A stretch of DNA of 64,000 nucleotides, taken from the NCBI RefSeq assembly GCF_037176765.1, contig NC_090022.1:56437209-56501208 (forward strand). Direction: 5' to 3'. Source of the stretch: Anolis sagrei. Its lineage: Eukaryota; Chordata; Lepidosauria; Squamata; Anolidae. The position numbers and the translations under genes were made by a program. The notes beneath the pieces were generated by a model, which was given only the letters and a program-made list of their open reading frames with translations, was not told the origin of the DNA and did no database searches. Below, in pieces: positions 10,201 to 25,200 of this stretch (position 1 is its first letter; every line of letters starts with the position of its first letter).

Positions 10201-13200
10201 ACTCTCCAACATTAGTTCCAAAAGGGTTACAAATCAATTTCTGGTCAGCTTTAGATTCAGTTTGGTTATTTGGAGTGCTGATTCAGAAAATTACATTGGA
10301 CAGACCACATCACTCTAGTTCCTGATACAGAACATATGTCATCCAGTAGTCGCCATCTGCTTGCCCACAGAAAACCATATTTTATAAGCCTCAGCACTAT
10401 AAGAGGGTTTTGTAAGACGAGTTACTCTTGTTGCAATGGTGTAGTAATGGTGAGGCCACAGATCATATTATAGTTCTTGGGGACCACTGCTGGTTGACGG
10501 ACCACAGGTTGGAAACCACTGCTCTACAAGGAAGCCCACATGTTGTGATTGCTTACTTCATCTATATTCCCTTTAACCACTCACCTGCAGCATTACATCA
10601 TAATCACTGCAGCCTGTTCTTTATTGCTTACAGGTCTCATTCATTACTCTGTGATTTACTCAGAAATTATGTATTGCTTAGGCACTCCTGACTTTACAAT
10701 TAGCCATGAATCCGCCAGGTACTTTGCCAAACTCTAACACACTGGCTCCTGCAATAGCAGTGATTATGTTCACTTTAAATTTAAAGCATCACTCTCAGTC
10801 TTGCACTGTTCACCTTCAACTTAGATCTTCACCTCAGCCATTTCCCTCTCCTGGAGAACAAGCTGTTCTATATTTCATTATCTCACTCTTTGCTCAAAAT
10901 ATTATGGAAGAAGCCTTGAAGCTGCCTGTGAACAAAATCCAACTGCCATTCCAGTTGTCTTCTCTGCACTGAAATGGTGGGAGGTGGGATTATTCAATAA
11001 ATTGCTTTATGTATGCCCTGCCTTTTCACCAAGTTTGTCCTTTGCCTCGAGAGGCAGTTTGAGCTAACCTTTAGCTCAAACTGGCCTTTAGCAACATGAC
11101 CCAATATCATTTAAGTGCACTTCATTGTACGGATGCTGAATACAATCCATTCTTCTCATAAACAGCGATATTATTTTGGATAGCTTCTTTAACTAATACA
11201 AATGTAAGTGGATGTTACTGTGTTATGGCTAGATATTTAACAGTGACAAAACAATAAAAACCAACTTTTCTCCCAATAAGACAAAAAGTAGCCTTGACAA
11301 TAAATCAGAACAGAGTTTAATTTGCATTGTCAGATTTGCTTTTCAAAATGGGAAAAACCCTTTACCTTACATGGAACAACTGAGATCGCTGGGCAGAAAA
11401 CAAACCTCTGTACAGTATTATGTAAAGCAGATCAGACTTTAATGTCAAGGGTAGAGGTGAGCGCCAAAAAAGTCCCGGGCAAGAAAAACGCCCCTTCAGG
11501 TTTCATACTCCACAAAGACATTCATTCCCACAGTGCTTTAAGTTGACAGGAAATCAATGGCTCTGATAGATTCAAATGAACTCTCCAAGCATAAAAGCTG
11601 GTCCTTCACTCAGCATGCCATAGCTTATTATTACAGATTCTTTCTAGTTCTAGCTTAGCCCCAGATGCTGTTGAAATTGGCCATATCTTTTCCTACTAAT
11701 TACCCAGGTTACTTTCTTCTCTTAGGCCCCGGAAAGGTACAGCCATAGACTCTAACTAATTTCCTGAGCTCTCTAAAATTGCACTAGCCCTGGCCCGTCC
11801 TTTTAAATTACCTTGAACAGGCAGGATTATTTTAAATATATACATGCTATTGTGGTTTTTAATGCTTATATTGTCTTGTTAATTTTATGTTTATGCTGTT
11901 TTCCTTGAATGTATTGATTATGTTATTGGAAAACGCTCTGAGTCCCGTCGGGGAGATAGAGCGGTATATAAATAAGGTTTGGTTCTTGTTGTTTCTTAAA
12001 GGAAGAATCTTTAGCCTAGTTGGTATGGTAACTATTTTGGGGGTGGCGAAATTGTTAGTTTTGTTGCTTAATAAAAAAAACACCCAGAACAACTGCAAAC
12101 AGTCATAAAGCAGCAAAACAGTCTTTGCCAACACATTCTATCCATTAAACATATGCATTATGTAATCGGCTTACAGCAAACATCCTTGAGGGAGATGTCA
12201 TGGCCTTCCAAATATACAACTGCCAAAATTCAGCTGGTTACAAGCCAGATCTCTGCATGAGCCCCTCTCACAGGAGACTACAGGCTCAACACTTCACCAT
12301 CTGGACATGCTGAGACCAGACTGCTTGTTAGCACAGAATCTTTATCAAATCCATTCTTTGGCCCTCATGAAACAGGATGGCTAATGCATTTGTTATTTCA
12401 AGCCATAGCTTCCCTTAAAAAAGGAAGGAAGCATTTTCTACGTCCATAGCCTGGCCTTGCAGCATCTACCATGACACTGAACAGAGGAAGATCTGGCTCA
12501 GTGGACTTGAATAGGGCTAGAGGAGTAACCACAGGACTAGTAGAGTAAACTTCTTTCTTACCACATATTCGTCCTCGTAGCCCTCTTCCTCGGCTTCTCC
12601 CGTGTTTGGATCACAGTCCTTAACTGTGAATTTCATCATACAGCTGAAAGTACAGGCCACTGCAAAGAGAACAAAGGCGCAACCACAAATAACATCAATG
12701 CTACTAGGAGATATGCAGGTTTCATGTTTATATCTGTTTTATTATAATATGTGTATTTATGCTTGTTTTACTTTGCTGTTGGCACTGTACTGTGCTGGTT
12801 GGTAGCTGCCCTGAGCCCCTATGCAGAGGTTGAGAAAGGATGGGATACAAATGCCCTAAATAATTTAAATAAATAAATAACCCTGTCTCTGGCCCAGTGC
12901 ATTTATTAATTAGAATAAATTGCCAATTGTGAGGATGAAGACTGCCTGCCTGCAAAGTTATGAGAGACTTTCTAGCATGACTGATTCTTCACAGATGTAA
13001 AAGTCAGATTAAAGCAACTGGCTTTTCTCTCTAGGTCAGTGGTTCTCAAACTGTGGGCCCCTGGATGTTTTGGCCTTCAACACCCAGAAATCCTAACAGC
13101 TGGTAAAGTTGTGGGAATTGTAGGAAAAAACATCTGGGGACCCACAGGTTGAGAGCCACTGCTCTAGGTACAGAACAGGTTTGGGCAAACTTTGGCTCTC

Positions 13201-16200
13201 CAGGTGTTTTAGACTTCAACTTCCACAATTCTTAATAGCCAGTAGCTTTTAGAATTATTATCCTGAATTATAGAACTGAATGCAAAAATCAAATTCATAC
13301 CAAAGGCAGTATTTACTTGGAACCTACTGAGATAGTTATGGATATGTTTCACAACTATGGTAGTGCACTGTTGAAAAGGAATGGAAATGTATTTAGAAAG
13401 GATGGAAAGATTAAAGAAACAGAGAAAAAAATCCTACCTGCTGTGGGGTCCTCTTCAGGCAATGCACATAACGTATAGCAAGTCCCAGGCTGGTTGTATA
13501 GCAAGCTTTTGGCGGGTATATATCCAATTACTTCATATCCTTCCGTTGGCTCCATTTGTACAGTGACATTTTCTAGGATCTGATCATTCAAGGTATTTGT
13601 GCAGTCAAACTGTGATGGAAAAATTAAGATGCATCAGCACATGAAGAGATCATTGACACTGAACTCACAGATACTGAGACATTTCATTTTTTCAGGCAGA
13701 ATATTTCCCTCTCACTGTTTATAATCTCACTAATATTTTATGTTGTGAAGATCTAAGGGCTCTTCCACACAGCCCTATATCCCAAAATATCAAGGCAGAA
13801 GATCCCTCATTATGAGTGTGGATTCAGATAGTCGAGCTCAAAGCAGATATTGTGGGATTTTTCTGCCTTGATTTTCTTGGATATAGGGCTGTGTAGAAGG
13901 GCCCTAAGGCAGGGGTTGGGCAAAGGCTGCACGTGGCTAACTGCGCTGTTTTTGTGCCCCACTCCCCCAGTATTCCTCAGAGCTTAAAAGGTTTTTAAAT
14001 GTGTTTTTAAGCCCCCAAATGCCCTCAGGGGACATGGGGGCATCAGGACCATGCTTTTGGCACTTCTGGGCCATTTCAGCCCATAGCAAAGCATTTATAG
14101 AATATAAAACAGGAAGTGATCAGGAAGCAATATCTGATTAACTACTGTTCTGAAAAAAGGATCTTCCGTGAGCATAAAATGGCCCAGAGACCCCAAAACA
14201 TCATGAAAACAAAATTTCATAGGTGCTCAGGGGGCAAAAACCTCCACTTCTTTGATTTTGAGGGGACATAGTGGTGGGAATGTAGCTCTTCAAGGTCTCC
14301 AGGAGGAGCTAATCCAGCACCCTAATATTTCAGAGTTGCCTCCGCTTGATTTAAGGACTGGTTCCAGCATGATTTCTGAACAGCTCATAGGTTTAAAGAT
14401 ACATAGAATAAGGCCCCCTGTTTATAGAGAGATATCCAGATAAGATATTTCCTAGAGAACAGATGGATTTTGTTCAGTGAATTGGATCACTGAAGCGAAA
14501 AGTCTCCACTATTCCTAGGTAGGCTGACACTCCTCCACACTGAACTGTAGACTGGTGCAGTTGCTAAATCAGAATAGCCACAACACTTGCTCCAGTAAAG
14601 TGGCTAATTCAGCATGATGACTTCTCATGTTACACTGTACATATTAGGAGCCCACAATGGTGCAATAGGTTAAACCCTTGTCCAGCAGGACAGCGCTTCA
14701 AATCTGAGGAGAGTGGGTTGAGCTCCCTCTGTCAGTTCCAGCTCCCAATGCAGGGATATGAGAGAAGTCTCCTACAAGGATGGTACAACATCAAGACATC
14801 TGGCCATCCCCTGGGCAACGTCCTTGCAAAGGTCCAATTCTCTCACACCAGAAGCAACTTGTAATTTCTCAAGTCACTCCTGACATGAAAAAAAACCTGT
14901 CCATATTTCTTTTCTTAAACTATACACAAGGTATATAAACAAACCATGCATCTATCAGCATTACTAACATGCCCCACAGTATATTTAATAGTTGAACTGA
15001 GAAAAAAATAGAACAAGCATCAAAAGTGGTTCTTAATACAGCGAGAAGCTACACTTACAAAAACCTACTGTACAAATGTTTAACTTTTCTTCTCATCAGG
15101 ACCATGCTTTTCTCATCAGGACCAACTATCATATTCATCAGGACCAACTATCATATTCATCTCATCAGGACCAACTATCATATGATGCCAACTATCATAT
15201 TCAAATGCTTGTCTATTTACTGCAGAACACATGAACTGCCAAAACTCTCACAGCTACGGCAGTGGGGCAAATGAAATCAGAGCCATTTCTTTATTTTTCA
15301 CTATGAATGTGGCTCTCTCTTCTTCCCTTTGCTCCTGGAATCAAACCTCACAGGAGATTCTTTATATTATGTTTTTTAAAAAAGAACACGCACCTGGAAG
15401 ACTATGTGGTTGATGAAGGTGTGCTTTGTACAGTGGATCACGTACTCCGTCTCCAATTCTGTAAGGGCCACTGGCTCGGGAGAGGACTTGAACAGAGGGC
15501 CAAGACCCCGGAACTCGGGAATAGCAGCCAGTTGCTCTGAAATGCAATGGAAAGAAAGAAGAGAAAGGGACGGGTATTCATTGTCAGGGCATTATTTGGT
15601 CAAATAAATGTGAGGGGTAAAGATAAAAGTATTTCTGCCATATTCATTTTATTTGGGCTGTTCCATACAAATGCAATTCTAGGACCAGTTCTGGGCACCA
15701 CAATTCAAGAAAGATATTGACAAGCTGGAACGTGTCCAGAGGAGGGTGACCAAATGGTCAAAGATCTGGAAGCCAAGAATCCCTATGAGGAATGGTTGAA
15801 GGAGCTGGGCATGTCTGGCTTGGAGAAGAGAACATTGAGAGGACCTTGATAATCATCTATCTATACACATAATAAAACTGAAAATCTGTATGTGGCAGAG
15901 GTGTCCACTTACACAGACAGCCTCCCACCTCCACAAACACCTATAATCCACAGTGCTGAAGAGCCACCAAAGCCCTCCCTCCAAAGACATTGCAGGTTAC
16001 AGCGGGTGCCATGAACATGAAAGCCAAACCCGACCAATGTCCTCCCCAAACACCAGACTTCTCACCCTCAAGGAAGGTTTTTATTTGGGGACAATTTCAT
16101 CCTAGGTGTTTTGTTTTTCCTCCAGAATGGACATTCCAGAGTTCTTACTTTTTCCATTGCTGTGGAATTTGCATGACCCCGCCCACTGCCTTTCTTTCCT

Positions 16201-19200
16201 ACCCTTTCCTATGGCACATAGCAATCAGGAATTGATCAGCAACTGAGCAAGAGGTTTGGGAAGAATTCATCATGAGTTATAGGAGTTGTAGGTATTGGGA
16301 TGTTTAGTTCACCTGCAATCTAAGGACTGCACTCTGGACTCTACCAACAATAGACCTGGAGCTAACTTGGCACACAGAACCCCCATGACCAACAAAACAT
16401 ATGGGAGGCCTTTGGAGGGATTTGGAGGAGTTGCAGTTCACCTACATCCAGAGTACACTATGAACCAAACAAAGATGGATCTGGACCAAACTTGGCATGC
16501 ATACTCAATATGCTGAAATTTGATTACTGGAGGGGTTTGGGGGGAACTGACTTTCCTTTCTGGGAGTTCTAGTTCACCCACAACCAGAGAAATAGTGACC
16601 ATTGATGAGGGACCCAACTTGGCACACAGAATCCCCATGACTAACTCAACCTACTGAAAGGGTTTGAGGGGACTGACTCACTATAGTGGGAGTTGTAGTT
16701 TACCCTGCAGCCAGAGAGCACACTGAACCCCACCAATAAAGTATTTAGAGCAGACTTGCCCAACATAACAAACTGTAAGTACTGATGGGAGTTTTCGGGG
16801 TTAACCTGGCATGATGTGAGTTATAGTTCACCTACAACCTTATGGATCTTGTACAATTAAAAAAACTGACTTTCAAATAACACAGGCAATACTAGTTACC
16901 CAAGCTAGTGTTTAAATATTTGAAAGGATTCACATTGAGGAGAGGGCGAACTGGTTTTCTGCTGCTCCAGAGTCTAAGAGAGGGAGCAAAAGATTTAAGC
17001 TGCAAGAAAAGAGATTCCGCCTAGCATTAGGGAAAACCTCCTGATGATAATGCCGGTCAACAGTGAAGTGTGCTGCCTTGGAGTGTGAAGGCTTTTAAAT
17101 ATAGGAAGGATGGTTATCTATGGGAAGCACTGTGATTCTGTGTTCCTGCATGGCAGGGGGTTAGACTGGATCACCCTTGGATCCACTGCACCCCCGGTGG
17201 CGCAGTGGGTTAAATCTCTGTGCCGGCAGGACTGAAGAGCGACAGGTCACAGGTTCGAATCTGGGGAGAGGTGGATGAGCTCCCTCTATCAGCTCCAGCT
17301 CCTCATGTGGGGACATGAGAGAAGCCTCCCACAAGGATGATAAAAACATAAATTCATCCGGACATCCCCTGGGCAACGTCCTTGCAGACGGTCAATTCTC
17401 TCACACCAGAAGCGACTTGCACGACAAAAAAAACAAACAAAACAAAAACAAACCCTTGGATTCCCCAAATATAGACTCTCTCTGAATCTGTATGTGAGGC
17501 ATCTTTCCTTATATAGAAAACATGGTTGGAAGATTTACAGTGTTAAAACAAAGAGAATATGCCTTATGGGAATTGTAGGGCATTTCTTTCACACAGGGCC
17601 AGCACTCCCCCACAAGTACTACAAATAAGATGAATACCCAGGAAGAAAGCCAGTGTGGCTTGATGCCTAGAGTACTAGGCATGGGCCAAGTTAAAATCCT
17701 CCTCAGTCATGGTTTTGAAGTAGCTTTTGTCTGCCTGGCACCTTTCAGATGGTTCAGCTAAAATTCCCATCACCTGAGGTGTGTATTACTTATTTCAACA
17801 TAATTGCATAGCTCTAAATTGGAGAAGACTGCCTTAAAGCATGGCTGAAGGCTTGGAAGGCTGTCTCGACGTTAATTCTCTCATCTGTGAAAAATGAATA
17901 TAAGAAAACCTCTTCACCAAATCTGTGTAAAGAAAAAGGAACCCATTTCAAATTTTCCAGCAACTAATAAGATATATTGAGTTGCTTCCTTTACTTGTAA
18001 GAACTGTGATGGAAATTTCAGCAGGGGAGGAATTAACACAAAACATTCCAGGTGATGGAACCACTTGTGGGATCCCACAGCCTTAAAAAAATGGGATGCA
18101 CCAGGTACAATAAGAAAAGAAAAAAGTCACTTATGTTCCAAGAGAATTACTGTTCTCTGCAATCTGTGCCTTGGGTCTACTATCAACATCTCACCCAGCA
18201 CTTTCACCTTGGGCATAGTTATTTTCCAAAATTCATGAGGGAACAGTCTCCTAAGATCAGATCTACTGAGTAATTTGACTATACCAAACATTTTACAGTC
18301 TTCAGTGGCAGCTTCAAGGACAGGTGCGAAGACACGCTTCATCAGGCAAGTAAGAATAATTTTAGTATAGCTGACTTCCCCTCTAAAGTAAACATAGGCA
18401 GCTGTTGTGTACCAGGTCTACATGAGTTTATGTCTACACTGCATAGCTGTGGCTCTTTTCATGCAGATATCTCTACTAATTGTGCTATCAAAGATCTTCT
18501 CCAGCATTTGTAAAAAGTATTCTGGAAACTGAGCAAGGGATCTTTTGCATGCTTTGTGATTAAATCTTAGATCTTCAAGAGAGGTTAGTCTGGAGCAGGA
18601 TTTTGGGGGACTTTGGTCCATTCATCATAACTCAGCTTACACTATTTTACAGAAGTGTTGTGAGGATAAACTGGGCATGTATGGAGAATTCTGTGTGCCA
18701 GGGGTGCAGAAACACGGGTCCTGATGGTAAAACAGGACATTTGAGTTTCTGCTATTTTCCTTGAAACAGTGAGATGGTGGTTTCTCAGTTTGTCTAGAGC
18801 ACTGCTTCTTACACTGTGGGTCCTGACCCCAAATGGGGTCCTTTAGCTCAATGTTGGAGTCCTGAAAAATCTGACAACAGTGAAAATTTTCCAAATATCA
18901 CCTAATGGCAGTTTTAGACATCTGTTAGGCAGTGTTTACAGTAGATTCTTCAGAAGATGCTTCAGTTGTACTTCACAAAAAGGAAAGCCACTCTATTTAA
19001 GAAAACCTCGCAAATACTGTACATGTTTTGATTTTTATACCTGTTTATAAACCTGCATACATAAACATTTCTCAAGCCGAAAGGGGTTGTGATTGAAAAA
19101 GTTTAAGAAGCCTCAATCTAGAGATTGTGTTTCCTTCCATTCTAAACTGCTGGAATAGGTATCACAAGCCTTAGTTGCTGACCAAAGGAGCTTCAAATTA

Positions 19201-22200
19201 AAATATACTGAATTTTTGATTGTCTGACACTCTCTGACTTCTCTTGAAAATTTTTCAAAGTGTTCTGAGACTGAAATCTGATGTATGTCACTTTGAGAGC
19301 TCTGAAAGGGTGGGTTTTAAAAACCTCAATTCTGAGGTTTCCCACAGTCTTACATACTAGAAGGGCAAGGCAGAACCCTCTGTACAAACAGATTTAATTG
19401 TTCTTAGGTAGCAGCTCTGTCTACTTAATCAAGAAAATTTCTGATGCAGAGTGCTGTGACAGATTATTCATCCCATACACCAGAGAGCTATTTTATTTTG
19501 TCCTAAAATACAAGACAAAAGCATACCTTGGAAGATTTCTTGTCGTGTTGCTGCCACTTTATCTGGCTGCTTGACTGTAGATACGGGAACATTTTCTGCT
19601 GAATTGGAAGAAAAGACACAACATAAGTAGACTAACGCACAAGTTTGCAAAACTGAAAGAATATTGTGGTAATTTTTAAAGGACTCTGTCTCATTTTTGT
19701 TCTTTGTTTAGAAAAGGGCAACACTGATGGATGGAAGAAGAGAGAGGTTGGAACAAACAGCAGGTTATGCCACAGTGATGTGAGACTAGGGCCTATTCCA
19801 CACAGTTTATAAAATCCCACATTATCTGCTTTGAACTGGGTTATATGCAGTGTGGACTCAGATAACCCAGTTCAAAGCAGATATCTGCCTTGATATTCTA
19901 AGTTATATGGCTGTGTGGAAGGGCCCTAGAATGCCAAAATGTGAATAAGGTGGCTGCTTAGGGGGGGGGGGGGGGGGAAGAAACTTGCCCCAAACATCCC
20001 AGAGAATGAAATGTAAGGAATCCAGAACATTACAGGTATTACTGCTGACAGGACCTTATGAAACTGAATCTGGGCTATCTTGGAAAAAGAGAAAGAACAA
20101 GGCCTCCAGATGAGAAACTTTCCTTTAATTGTTTCTACCTTTACCTGTTCTTTGGTCAATGATAGGGGCAGTTGCCAAGGGAACAGACTTCATGTCAAAG
20201 GGTTTCTCAGAGGGATCCAGAGTATACTGATGCAGCGCCCTCTCCAGACCGGGGATGGACACTGTCAAGCCTGGAGAAGAGGAATGGTGACAATAAATAA
20301 ATGAATGAATTATACCCACAGGAAACTAGACAACATAAATCAGGTTGTAATTAGCTCTCTACACCTGCTATTCCATGTGGCATTCCCCTTGTCTTAAATC
20401 CACCCCAAATAACAAACCACATCTATTAAAACACCTGAGACTTTAGCCAGTTTAATCCCCCACTGCTTAAATAGGATGAAGATAAAGCCACAAGCAAGCC
20501 ACACACCAGGAATCTCTTTATCCTGATGTGGAGACATCTATCAGCTTGTCAGATAATCATTTTTAATGGCACTCTGCATATTAGGGAGGAAACCAGAACT
20601 TCAGAATATCCTCTGGAAATGGCTCTACTCCCTGGAGTAGTGTAGAAACATCTGTTACACATCTGTTCTCATTTAGGGCTCAAAAGTGTGTGTGTGTGTG
20701 TGCGTGTGTGTGGGGGGGGGGGCATTACCATTCATCACTACCAAAGAAGTTCACACCTAGAAATCAGAAGCAAATCCTCATTTGCTCTTCATGCCGCATT
20801 AAGCCATCTCTGCTGACTTACAGGCATTTAAAAAACATGGCAATGACAATAAGCCTTTCACCCTTCTATCTGGCCAGCTGGCATTCAATCAACACTGCAC
20901 CGCAACAGAGAGTGCCAGCTGCTGGGCAAGGAGGCAAATGAGGATTTTAATCTTGTTGCAACCAATTCCCAATCTTTCAGCTTTTTGGAAGAGCGTTAAA
21001 ATCTCTTCAAACTGGCTGTTTAAATTGTTTTGAGGTTTTTCTGTCCATTGTGTGAGTTTCTGATAGTGGTAATGGTTGTGATTAGTGTCATAATTTTACC
21101 ATCTAATTTGCTTTTTTAAAAAAATGTTTTTAATTAGAAATCAAGGCCAACAAGCATTTAACATGGGTGTTTAGTGGGGGAGTTTTGAGAGGGAGGCCTT
21201 GAGTTCTGCTTCAGAGCCTCCTTAAGACTACTATGGATGGAGATGTTGAAGTCTGTGATTTGTTTATTTTCTTGCTGGAAGATATGAGGAACTACATCTA
21301 CAGAAAGTGCAAGTTGGTGGCTCTCTTGGAAGAGAAGTTCCAGCAATTTGAGACCTGTGACTCAACTCTTCAGCATATTAGGGAGAATGAATATTTCTTG
21401 GAGTTTGTTTTACAGCAGAAAGGTAAAGATAAGCACAGTCAGGCATGCATTTTAGACTTCGAGAAAGATGATTTCAGTAAAATTACGGAAATATTAGGCT
21501 TGAACCTAAGAATGCTAAAAGAGAAAGGAGTTCATGATGGAAAGCTGCCCTGAGCGCCCCCCCCCCCGGGGTTGAAAAGGGCGGGGTAAAAGTGTTCAAA
21601 ATAAATAATAAAGTCATTTCTTAAAAGTGACATAACTGAAGGAACAATTCCAAATACTTTTAATGAGGAAAAATGGGAGGCAGCTAAAGAAACTAGAACA
21701 AATGACAGAATGGAACGAGTTTGTAGATTTAAGTTCTTCCGGGGAAATCCTGCTCTTGGCCCCACTGGCCTCACAGATGCGGCTGGTGGGGACAAGGGTC
21801 AGGGCCTCCTTGGTGGTGGCCCCATGGCTGTGGAACTCCCTCCTGAGTGAGATCAGGTTGGCCCCCTCCCTCCTGACCTTGAGGAGACAGCTAAAGAACT
21901 GGTTGTGGAACCAAGCGTTCGGCCCATCATAGGAATATTTAAAGTTAAAGTTGAAAGTGCAATGACCCAGGGCTGTTTATGACGACGGCTATGTCTCTGT
22001 GTGATAAGTGATGTTATTTTATGTGATGTGTTTAATAATGTTTAATGTTTTATTAGGGTTTTATCGATGGCACTGAATTGTTGCTAACACTATGAACTGC
22101 CCCGAGTCCCCTTCAGGGTTGAGAAGGGCAGTATACAAATCTAGCAAATAAATAAATAAATAAATAAATAAATAAATGGATGACTGTCAACTGAGCTGCA

Positions 22201-25200
22201 ATTTCAAAGGGGCATGTACTAGAAATGGAAAAAAGGGGGAAGTCACCAAAGAGGAGTTCAAAAATGGGAGAAAGTCAGAAAAGTTAAGTATAGAATGAGT
22301 TCAAGATTGCTGGAGAGATTATAAACAATAAAAAGGGTCACTAGCTGATCTACATCATTGGAGGCAACTCTTACACAAGTATAAAATGCCTTGGGTTGAG
22401 AAAAGTTGCACTAACCAATTTCTTGCTGTAGTTAAGCAACTCAGGGCTCTCCCTGACAGGCCCTATGTCTCAGGATCAGAGTCCAGGTTTTCTGTTTATC
22501 CCAGATTATATGGCAGTGTGGACTCATATAATCCAGTTTAAAGCAGAACACCTGGGATCAGATCCTGGGATATAGGGCCTGTCTGGAAGGACCCCCAGAA
22601 GCTATCTTTAGAGAGGATTCAATGCAAATGCAAACCCTAAATCTGCTAATAAACCAAAAGGCAGCACCTATGATTTGTTTAACCATCAAATCTTATGAGT
22701 AAGCCTTCTTGAGACTTGTCTGTTTTGCATCATTATGTGTTTTGGCAGTGAGAGGGATTTCAGACTTTAAAAACCTCTAGATTAATTTTCCCCTCCATCT
22801 CTGTCAATTACCATTCAGAATGTAACCAGCGTTGAGGGCCTTTTGCTTCTGCTCCAAGACGCTCAGGTAGAAGGTGGCCCTGTCTCTCACTTCATTGTCA
22901 TCATCCATCACACACCTGGAATCAAAGCCAGAATGTTCTGTTCAGTGGGAGGCACTGAGATTCTCACAGACTCATCCAGAAAATTACATTCAATCCAGAT
23001 AGTTAGGAAATGTGACAATATGGATTGCCAGGATGGGTTGGCAGCATATATAATAAGCACCAAGCAGATAATTTCTGGAAGACAAACAAGTATTACGAGC
23101 TCCCAAAGATTATTTTTTGGCATTGAAAAGAGACCATTAAGAGGACAGGTATAATCTGCATTAGGTGGAAATTTTAAGTGCAGCTAAGGATAAAGGGGAC
23201 CGGGGTGGAGCAGCGGGTTAAACTGCTAAGCTGCAGAACTTGCTGACCAGAAGGTCAGCGGTTCGAATCCGTGGGATGGGGTGAGTTCCCTTTGTTTGCT
23301 CCAGCTTCTGCCAACCTAGCAGTTTGAAAACATGCAAATTTGAATACATCAATAGGTACCACTTTGGTGGGAAGGTAATGGTGCTCCATGCAGTCATGCT
23401 GGCCACATAATCTAAGAGGCGTCTATGGACAATGCCAGCTCTTTGGCTTAGAAGTGGAGATAAGCACCCCCCCCCCCCCCCACACACACACAGTTGGACT
23501 CGACTAGACTTAATGTCAAGGGGAAACCTTTACCTTTTTCTTTAAGGATAAAGAAATCAATTCTTTGAACCATGATATGACTTTTTTAGGCACCAAATTA
23601 CGTTGTTGGCTCATGTTTAACTTGTTGTCCACAAGGACTCCAATCTAAAATAATAGCCCAGAACATTCAGATCAGCTCTTCAATGCCAGAAGAACACCAA
23701 GAGTTGTCTCATTTACAGAGAAATATGGCAGGTTTGTGGATTGCTTGCTTGGAAAATTCAGTACTATTCCACATCATGTCAGACTTCTGTTGTCTATATT
23801 ATTCAGAGGCCCTTCTCGTTTCATGCAGCACCAGCAATCATGATCAAAACCAGTTTAGATTGTGCACTTGGCTTGGTTTCATTCAGGGATATCCCTGCTG
23901 CAAAACAGACCTTCTTTTCCAAGGGAGAGCTCTGTCCTTCTGGCTCTGTGCTACAAGACTAAAGAAACACTGTTACTCAAATATTTGTGCTGGCTTTCCC
24001 AAATTATGCTAGCTCACCTCCGCAGCAACACAAGGATGCTGGGTAGCATCTCTTCATTCTGAGCTCCAAACTTGGCAAGGGCACTCACAGCACCTGCAAA
24101 CAAATTGGAGGGGGGGGGGGAGGAGGAAAGGAGAGTGATCAATGACAGAGGCCATCCGGGAGGATCTTTAAGTCCCTATGTGCTTTCCCCAGCTGTTGTT
24201 TTTATGACTTCAAATTCCTCAGACCACCCTTTTTAAAATTGGTCTTGGGAACCTCCTGCACCTTAGGTTGAGGGATTCCTCCCCCACATTCCTATGCATG
24301 GTTACCAAAAAGGGCTTTGTCTTTCCTCCCCCTCCTTGCCACTGTCTCCTCCCCCTTTGAAGATGTAGCAATGGAGTTTCTGTGAGGGAACTTCCTTTTT
24401 AAAGGTATTTTTATTGCCCTGGGCAATCTTTTCTATTTTTCCTTCCTTTCAGTGAGGATGCACATTTTGCCTCTCTCTCTAGGCAAAATGTAGTTGCATG
24501 GATTTTTTTTTTTTATTGTGGATTTTTACATATTGTACATCACCAAATCACCATACATTATACAATTACTTACAAATTACAGGTACATTAGGAATCTCCC
24601 TTGTCTCAAGCTTTGATGTTGTTACCTCAGTGGGTTCAACCCTCTAACTAGCAGGGAGGGGGGAGGGAACGGGAAGTGGGGAGGAGAACGATAGGTATAG
24701 GATACACATACATGTAACATGTGACAAGTGGACTTCCCAACAGTCCGCGAGGTAAATAATACTTGTACACTAAATAAAAGGAAAATTATTTTCAAAACTT
24801 TAAAAAAAGGAAACTATGACTTTATTGCGTTACAAGAGACACATGTGACTACCAAACATAGTAGGCTCCTAAAACAACCCCAGCTAGGAAAAGAGTTCCA
24901 CTCCCTGGCGCTACAAAAAAAAAAGGGGAGTGGTGATCTATGTGAAGGACACTTGCAAAGCCACTCTGGCCTTTAAGGATGAAGAGGGCCGATTAATAGG
25001 TATAAAAACATGTATAAACAATCAAGAGACACTGATCTGTAACCTATATGCGCCTAATGGGCCAAAAACTAATTTTATAAAGACACTAAACAAAAAATTA
25101 GCGGAACAATCATTTGAAAACCTGATCTTGTTAGGGGATTTTAATGGGGTCCTAGACTGCACGGTGGATAGGTCCGGGAAAAGCAGGAAACAGATAAATG

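Noticed and set aside
20689-20722. (GT)n and G-run, and a similar tract at 27404-27462
   Set aside because: Ordinary microsatellites with no link to a splice site or promoter.
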